DNA of 27,226 nt from Bacillota bacterium. GTDB taxonomy: Bacteria > Bacillota > Clostridia > Christensenellales > UMGS416. Position numbers and translations under genes: made by a program. The DNA lies in NCBI GenBank assembly GCA_023422005.1, contig JAEZSC010000035.1, positions 1 to 27,226 of the forward strand. The letters run 5' to 3'. Of this stretch, positions 23,325-27,226 are shown one piece after another. The notes beneath the pieces are model-generated. The model was not told where the DNA came from. It was given only the letters and a program-made list of their open reading frames with translations, and did no database searches. Each line of letters starts with the position of its first letter. Positions within the stretch are counted from its first letter, which is position 1.

Positions 23325-23354
23325 GATGCGCAAAGAAGACGGTATCCATAAGCT

Positions 23355-24377
23355 CTACTGCGCGAAATACTTCTCGCAGGCCTCCTTGAGCGCCCAGTAA
23401 CCGGGCTTGGGCTTGCCCTGGGTGTCCACGATGCCCCAGGCGCACTCGGCCGGGCACAGGGGATCGCCGCACTGCCAGCAGGTCTCGGTATCGCTCCAGC
23501 GGAAGAAGAACTCGCCGATGACGTGCTCGCTCTGCGAGAAGATCTCCATGCACCGGCTGATGTAGACGGCCTGGGCCTGCGGCGAGTGCTCGCCGCTCCA
23601 CTGGTGCGACCATGTCTTGTGGCGGCAGACGTCCTGGTTATAGGCCCGCAGGCCATCGGGGTCGGGGTTTGGGCCGTTCTGCAGTGTGGAGTATCCCCAC
23701 TCGTTGATGATGACCGGCTTGCCGGTCAGGGCATGGGCCTTTTCGATGTACCAAATCCAGTCGTCAGGTCCGCCGGGCTGCCAGCTGCCCATGTAACCAT
23801 CGATGCCGATGTAGTCGAAGGGCGAGTCATCACAGCGGTAGAGCTGGCCCAGCAGCCACTCGGCGTATTCGTTCATAAAGCCCAGGTTGATACCGGGCTT
23901 GGCCTGGGGGTTGCCTCGCTTGAGGCCCCGGGCCACCGCCAACAAAAAGCGCACGTTCTGTTCCCTGGTCATGTCGCCGTGGAAGATATCGATATCCGGT
24001 TCGTTGGCCACCTGCCACCAGGTACACAGCCCGGCGCAAGCCCGCCCCAGATAAGCCCCTGCCTCCTCGGCGTAGGCGTAGAAGGATTCGTCCCCATAGC
24101 CGCCAGCCCAGGCCGGCACTGAGGGCACCCATACCGTGCGTTCCTCCTGTGGGCTGTAGCGGTAGGAGCCGGGGCCGAAGGTACTGCCCAGCAGGTCGAA
24201 GCCCTTTTCGCGGAGGTTGCGTGCCGCCAGCACCCGGTCTTCGAAGGGCTGGCCCGCTGTCTTGCCGTCCTGCCCGAAGGGGAAGCCGAAGCCATGCCGC
24301 AGCGCGTGGATGCCCGCCCTGTGCATCAGGTCGTAGTCCAGGTTGATGATGGCCGTTGCGCCGGTGATCTTTTTCAT
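23355..24377 (-). CDS. Glycoside hydrolase, clan GH-A-like TIM barrel, no signal peptide
   Basis: A 340-residue retaining glycosidase-like protein. W-W-Q-V-A-N-E-P (120-127) contains the expected acid/base Glu (E126) after strand 4. P-V-I-I-N-E-W-G (221-228) contains the nucleophile Glu (E226) at strand 7. F-D-Y-I-G-I-D-G-Y (187-195) is the strand 6 region. This fits clan GH-A families such as GH5, GH39 and GH53, but the exact family and substrate are not clear. There is no signal peptide, so the substrate is probably an imported oligosaccharide. Near the C-terminus sits C300-x2-C-x4-C-x3-C312, an unusual four-Cys cluster. GGAGGG precedes the ATG at 24377; upstream in-frame ATGs lack such a site. 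It is transcribed alone from a strong promoter. Confidence 0.8.
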   Translation of the reverse strand: MKKITGATAIINLDYDLMHRAGIHALRHGFGFPFGQDGKTAGQPFEDRVLAARNLREKGFDLLGSTFGPGSYRYSPQEERTVWVPSVPAWAGGYGDESFYAYAEEAGAYLGRACAGLCTWWQVANEPDIDIFHGDMTREQNVRFLLAVARGLKRGNPQAKPGINLGFMNEYAEWLLGQLYRCDDSPFDYIGIDGYMGSWQPGGPDDWIWYIEKAHALTGKPVIINEWGYSTLQNGPNPDPDGLRAYNQDVCRHKTWSHQWSGEHSPQAQAVYISRCMEIFSQSEHVIGEFFFRWSDTETCWQCGDPLCPAECAWGIVDTQGKPKPGYWALKEACEKYFAQ

Positions 24378-24423
24378 GGAGCCCTCCTGGGACGGCCTAC
24401 CGTCCATCGACATTCCTTTGCAC

Positions 24424-24452
24424 ATCATAGAAAATATATGAATAGATGTCAA
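24424..24452 (-). promoter_or_regulatory. Promoter of the glycoside hydrolase gene
   Basis: On the minus strand, consensus TTGACA (complement of 24447-24452), a 17-nt spacer and TATGAT (complement of 24424-24429). The predicted leader is about 40 nt. Confidence 0.8.
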
Positions 24453-24514
24453 TGAGAAAGCCCTCACCCCGAAGGTGGCAGAGAAGCGATTGTGCGATAC
24501 ATCGCAGGGTTATA

Positions 24515-24523
24515 TGCTATAAT
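24515..24523 (+). promoter_or_regulatory. Extended -10 promoter of the orphan gene
   Basis: TGC-TATAAT at 24515-24523 is a perfect extended -10, sharing TATGCTATAAT with the cell-shape operon promoter. No -35 at proper spacing. Transcription would begin near 24530, which excludes the in-frame start at 24492. Confidence 0.6.
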
Positions 24524-24575
24524 TTGGTTTGATCTATACATTATGACTTTAACTGTGATTCGAAAGGGGAACACG

Positions 24576-25121
24576 ATGAACCACAAAAAGCATATACAGA
24601 AGGGATTGAAACAAATGTCCGAAAAATGCAACGCCACTTTGAATCAAGGGCAAGAGATAAACAATCCCCAAATAGAGGATGAAATCAATGAACTTCTTGA
24701 CGGTGATTTGAAGGAAACGGCGCTGGGATTCGCCGCATATTTGAGAGCGAATCAAATGACACCGCGTCAGTGGTTTGGTCCAAGCTATTGGAGAGTTCCC
24801 CATGAGGATTATTATTTGTGCTGCATAATCGTGAATAAGGATCAATGGCGGATTTTTTTCTTCAGAGGTGATTACAGCGGCGAATTTGAGGAAGGGTTCA
24901 TTAAAACTGTTCAAGACAATGTGAGACCCTGTGTTTCCTGTGTGGACGATTGCCCTAAGGGAAAAGACCTGACGGTTTTTGGCAAGGAGTTCGCAAATAC
25001 ATGCTTTCAGTTTCCTGTTCAATATGTGAATCCCAATGGCATCACTTTGGTATACATTAAGGAGTTGTTGGAGTATTGGAAAGGGGTAGCGCCGCACAGT
25101 GATTCATGGCATTGCCGTTGA
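24576..25121 (+). CDS. Hypothetical protein with Cys cluster, low-GC orphan, 181 residues
   Basis: I cannot name the family, although it resembles uncharacterised cytoplasmic proteins seen in many Clostridia. An N-terminal charged helical part (1-60) precedes a domain with M-T-P-R-Q-W-F-G-P-S-Y-W, then Y-Y-L-C-C-I-I-V and W-R-I-F-F-F-R-G strands. P-C-V-S-C-V-D-D-C-P-K-G-K-D follows (C-x2-C-x3-C), with one further Cys in F-A-N-T-C-F-Q-F; together these could bind zinc. AAAGGGGA lies seven bases before the ATG at 24576. Base composition by eye is clearly lower in GC and richer in AAA/GAA/TTT codons than its neighbours, suggesting acquisition by transfer. It has no co-transcribed neighbour. No clear terminator is visible. 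Confidence 0.75.
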   Translation: MNHKKHIQKGLKQMSEKCNATLNQGQEINNPQIEDEINELLDGDLKETALGFAAYLRANQMTPRQWFGPSYWRVPHEDYYLCCIIVNKDQWRIFFFRGDYSGEFEEGFIKTVQDNVRPCVSCVDDCPKGKDLTVFGKEFANTCFQFPVQYVNPNGITLVYIKELLEYWKGVAPHSDSWHCR

Positions 25122-25175
25122 CCCATCAAGATTTATTATTCATAACAGCATGGAATTAAAATAATTAATAGACAG

Positions 25176-25190
25176 ATTAAAAATTTTAAT
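25176..25190. repeat. AT-only palindrome upstream of the DUF2089 promoter
   Basis: ATTAAAA-A-TTTTAAT is a perfect 7-1-7 palindrome ending nine bases before the -35 box. It could be an operator or an UP-type element. Confidence 0.4.
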
Positions 25191-25198
25191 AAAACCCA

Positions 25199-25227
25199 TT
25201 GACGAAATGAATGGGAAGTATTATGAT
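25199..25227 (+). promoter_or_regulatory. Promoter of the DUF2089/tetrapeptide-repeat operon
   Basis: TTGACG at 25199-25204, a 17-nt spacer and TATGAT at 25222-25227. Transcription would begin near 25234, so the upstream in-frame ATGs at 25211 and 25223 cannot be used and the ATG at 25268 is the start. Confidence 0.72.
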
Positions 25228-25267
25228 GGCATCATCAGCTGATTCTACAGACAAGGGGATGTGCAAC

Positions 25268-25642
25268 ATGTCAAAAAAGTGGCCGGTGCCGGCGAAGTGC
25301 CCGGTATGCGGCGGTAACTATGTGGTGACCCAATTGCAATGCGACGGCTGCCGCAGCAAGCTGGAAGGCCAATTCAGCACGGGCAAGCTCAGTTCCTTAA
25401 GCCCCGAGCAGCTCGCCTTCGTGGAAGTGTTTATAAGCTGCCGCGGCAACATCAAGGAAGTGGAAAAGGCGCTGGGCATCTCTTATCCCACGGTGCGCTC
25501 CCGGTTGGACGACGTCGTGGAGGCCATGGGATACCCCGCCCGCAAGAAGGATGACAAGACCGATGTGCTGGAGGCCCTCAGCCGCGGCGAGATTACCCTG
25601 GATGAGGCCGCCGGCGCCATCGGCAAATGGCAGAAGAAATAG
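25268..25642 (+). CDS. DUF2089 family protein (zinc ribbon, HTH, SHOCT-like tail)
   Basis: A 124-residue protein with an N-terminal zinc ribbon, C-P-V-C-G (11-15) and C-D-G-C (about 27-30). A helical DUF2089 domain follows (about 43-87, with R-G-N-I-K-E-V-E-K-A-L-G and S-Y-P-T-V-R-S-R-L), which looks like a helix-turn-helix. A C-terminal hairpin E-A-L-S-R-G-E-I-T-L-D-E-A-A closes it. DUF2089 proteins are believed to be transcription regulators, but few have been studied. AAGGGG lies about nine bases before the ATG. The next gene begins 17 bp downstream and carries a similar hairpin at its N-terminus, which suggests that the proteins interact or share a common assembly module. Confidence 0.9.
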   Translation: MSKKWPVPAKCPVCGGNYVVTQLQCDGCRSKLEGQFSTGKLSSLSPEQLAFVEVFISCRGNIKEVEKALGISYPTVRSRLDDVVEAMGYPARKKDDKTDVLEALSRGEITLDEAAGAIGKWQKK

Positions 25643-25659
25643 GCTCGGGAGGCAAGAGC

Positions 25660-26346
25660 ATGGATGAGCAGGTAATGGAGATTCTCCGAAAGATAAAGGA
25701 AGGCGAACTGACGCCTGAGGAAGGCGAAACCAAGCTGCGGGAGATGGGCTATGAGCCCCCGAAAGAGCGCGCTGAGGAGCGCCGCCAGAGCAGCGGACAA
25801 AGTCAGCGGGCCAACTACAACAACGGCGATTTCTGGGATGCTATGGGTACGGCCTTCAGCAAACTGGGCGACGCGCTGGAGGTGGCCTTTGACCGAGCCA
25901 AGCATGACATCAAGGAGGCGTCCACGACGATCAACGGCGACATCGAAGGTGATGTCAACGGCGACCTCCGGGGTCGTGTCAACGGCAATGTCCGCGGGCG
26001 CATCAAGGGCAACCTGATCGGCATCGTGGAAGGCAACGTGCAGTCGGACATCCTGGGCAATCTGGCCGGCACCGTCAAGGGCAACGTGCAGGGCACGATC
26101 CACGGCTCCATGGTTGGCCAGGTGCATGGCAACGTCGAGGGCAGCATCAAGGGCGCGCTGGTGGGCAGCGTGCAGGGCAATGTGAATGGCGACATCGAAG
26201 GCCCCATGACCGGCACCGTGGGCGGTGACGTCAAGGGTGACATCAACGGGCCGCTGGTCGGCACCGTCAACGGCGATGTGTACGGCGAGGTGCGTGGCCC
26301 CATCATGGGCAAGGTGCGCGGCGCCATCCGCGGCAACCGCGCGTAG
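25660..26346 (+). CDS. Tetrapeptide-repeat (G-x-hydrophobic-x) predicted beta-solenoid protein with SHOCT-like N-terminus
   Basis: A 228-residue protein. Residues 1-30 form a helical hairpin with I-K-E-G-E-L-T-P-E-E, matching the SHOCT-like tail of the upstream DUF2089 protein. A polar linker (31-56) and an amphipathic helical stretch (57-88, W-D-A-M-G-T-A-F then L-G-D-A-L-E-V-A-F) follow. From residue 93 to 224 the chain is 33 consecutive tetrapeptides G-x-[I/V/L/M]-x, with Gly at 93, 97, 101 and so on to 225. The only exception to the Gly is Ser at 129. Such strict periodicity predicts a beta-solenoid or filament-forming structure. There is no signal peptide, membrane helix or Cys. GGGAGG supports the ATG at 25660 over an upstream in-frame ATG at 25627. 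I do not recognise a named family for the repeat. A bactofilin-like scaffold is a guess. Confidence 0.85.
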   Translation: MDEQVMEILRKIKEGELTPEEGETKLREMGYEPPKERAEERRQSSGQSQRANYNNGDFWDAMGTAFSKLGDALEVAFDRAKHDIKEASTTINGDIEGDVNGDLRGRVNGNVRGRIKGNLIGIVEGNVQSDILGNLAGTVKGNVQGTIHGSMVGQVHGNVEGSIKGALVGSVQGNVNGDIEGPMTGTVGGDVKGDINGPLVGTVNGDVYGEVRGPIMGKVRGAIRGNRA

Positions 26347-26355
26347 GAGGGCATG

Positions 26356-27226
26356 ATGAGCGAGGAATTGAAGGATATTCTCCTAAGAGTGCAAAGAGGG
26401 GAGCTCTCCCCGGAAGCGGCCTCGGCGCTGCTGAACCGCATGGAAGGCGGAAACGGGTCCAATGCTTCGCGCGATGACGACGATGATGATGACTGCGACG
26501 AAGACGAAGGCGACTGCGATGAAGACTGCGGCTGTGCAGCTTGCGGCGGCGCAGCCCGGGCCGGCTGTGGAGATATGAACGGCACGATCCACGGTGACAT
26601 CCGCGGCGACATCGGCGCTGTCCGCGGCAAGGTGCTGGGCAATGTCCACGGGCACATCCGCGGTCCTCTCGATGGCAAGGTTATGGGCAATGTGCAGGGG
26701 AATGTCGATGGTGATTTGAAGGGCAAGATCATGGGCAACGTCCATGGCAATATCGGTGGTGACTTGTCCGGCCACATCGCCGGCAATGTGGGCAGTGATA
26801 TACGCGGCTCGCTGACCGGTTCGGTGGCCGGTAACATCTCCGGCATCATCGGTGGTTCCCTGACCGGCAACGTGGCGGGCAACGTGCGCGGTGTGCGCGG
26901 AGACGTGACCGGCCATGTGGCCGGCAACATCCGCGAAGGCGTGGGCGGCAGCATTGGCGGCAGCATCTCCGGCAATGTGGATGGCGGCGTGGGCGGAGAC
27001 ATGTCCGGCAAGGTGGCCGGCAACATCAAGGGCGGCATCGGACGGGCGCTTAGCGGCACGGTCTCCGGTAACGTGACCGGCGACGTGGGCGCCATCACAG
27101 CCACAGGGCACATCAAGCGTTCGCCTTTCGACATGTTCAACCGCAGCGGCAACCTGCTGGGCGACGTGCTGGGCAACATGGATGGCCGCATCGACAGCAA
27201 TCTGGGCGGCACCGTGCGCGGCAACC
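26356..27226 (+). CDS. Second tetrapeptide-repeat protein with SHOCT-like N-terminus and Asp/Cys linker, 3' partial
   Basis: The frame is open from 26356 to the window edge (290 full codons). GGAGG five bases upstream favours the ATG at 26356 over the ATG at 26353. Residues 1-30 again form a hairpin with V-Q-R-G-E-L-S-P-E-A. Residues 40-46 are seven Asp, followed by an acidic stretch with six Cys (47, 54, 58, 60, 63, 71). From G76 the same G-x-hydrophobic-x tetrapeptides run to about 246, with two one-residue slips (at 84-87 and 179-182) and a few Gly replacements. A non-repeat insert (about 247-264, with R-S-P-F-D-M-F-N-R) interrupts them, and they resume at 265 to the edge. It lies 9 bp after its paralogue. 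No signal peptide. The Cys/Asp part suggests metal or redox behaviour; the C-terminus is unseen. Confidence 0.85.
   Translation, partial: MSEELKDILLRVQRGELSPEAASALLNRMEGGNGSNASRDDDDDDDCDEDEGDCDEDCGCAACGGAARAGCGDMNGTIHGDIRGDIGAVRGKVLGNVHGHIRGPLDGKVMGNVQGNVDGDLKGKIMGNVHGNIGGDLSGHIAGNVGSDIRGSLTGSVAGNISGIIGGSLTGNVAGNVRGVRGDVTGHVAGNIREGVGGSIGGSISGNVDGGVGGDMSGKVAGNIKGGIGRALSGTVSGNVTGDVGAITATGHIKRSPFDMFNRSGNLLGDVLGNMDGRIDSNLGGTVRGN

Noticed and set aside
26383..27111. A 242-codon minus-strand frame with G-H-V-A-type repeats
   Set aside because: It is another antisense shadow of the same tetrapeptide coding pattern; no ribosome site.
25815..27224. A 469-codon minus-strand open frame, rich in Pro/Ser/Leu, opposite both tetrapeptide-repeat genes
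   Set aside because: It is the mirror of GGC-AAC-GTG-type codons, whose complement cannot form stops. It has no ribosome site or independent protein features, and the plus-strand frames have proper starts, spacing and homologous hairpins.
25930..27226. Possible CRISPR or satellite-type DNA repeat because of recurring GGC-AAC-GTG words
   Set aside because: The 12-nt period is a coding effect; the units are not identical at DNA level and there are no constant repeats with unique spacers.

Overview
The window reads as a chromosomal stretch of a GC-rich anaerobic Bacillota, most likely an uncultured class Clostridia lineage. This is inferred from gene content: a T-box in front of cysS, a DUF4321-maf-mreBCD-PBP2-minD-rodA-mgsA cluster, ruvCAB-queA-tgt-yajC, an FprA-type flavodiiron protein, a MecA_N-type penicillin-binding protein and a DUF2089 protein. 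Promoters are recognisable sigma-A types. Shine-Dalgarno sites are strong, and non-ATG starts (TTG, GTG and apparently ATT) are frequent. No rRNA, tRNA, CRISPR array, integrase or insertion sequence was seen.

Layout. Positions 1-126 (minus) hold the N-terminus of an HD-GYP-type protein. Positions 331-3167 hold a co-directional group: an unknown protein, a divergent polysaccharide deacetylase, a NodB-type polysaccharide deacetylase and a YgjP-like metallopeptidase. Next come a small membrane protein with a RanBP2-type zinc finger (3270-3689) and cysS (4028-5419), which is controlled by a T-box leader with a UGC specifier. A convergent 78-residue Cys/His protein (5516-5752, minus) precedes ruvC-ruvA-ruvB-queA (6012-9317).

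A divergent pair, a flavodiiron protein (minus) and a lipobox-bearing class B penicillin-binding protein (plus), lies between queA and tgt. It has a compact divergent promoter, two palindromes and a possible attenuator. tgt and yajC follow and end at a strong terminator (14532-14561).

The cell-shape operon (14687-23324) runs DUF4321, maf, mreB, mreC, mreD, PBP2, minD, rodA, mgsA, with several 4-bp stop/start overlaps, and ends in a good terminator. Its products build the elongation machinery: MreB filament, MreC/MreD scaffold, PBP2 transpeptidase and RodA glycosyltransferase. minC and minE are absent, and PBP2 appears to start at ATT.

Positions 23355-24377 (minus) hold a clan GH-A-like glycoside hydrolase without a signal peptide. 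A lower-GC orphan gene follows (24576-25121).

The most unusual part is the right end (25199-27226). A DUF2089 zinc-ribbon/HTH protein is followed closely by two proteins built almost entirely from G-x-hydrophobic-x tetrapeptides: 33 unbroken units in the first, and more than 40 in the second, which runs off the window. All three proteins carry a similar short SHOCT-like helical hairpin around a G-E-[LI]-[ST] core. I propose a small regulated system that makes cytoplasmic beta-solenoid (bactofilin-like in spirit) polymers. That function is inference only.
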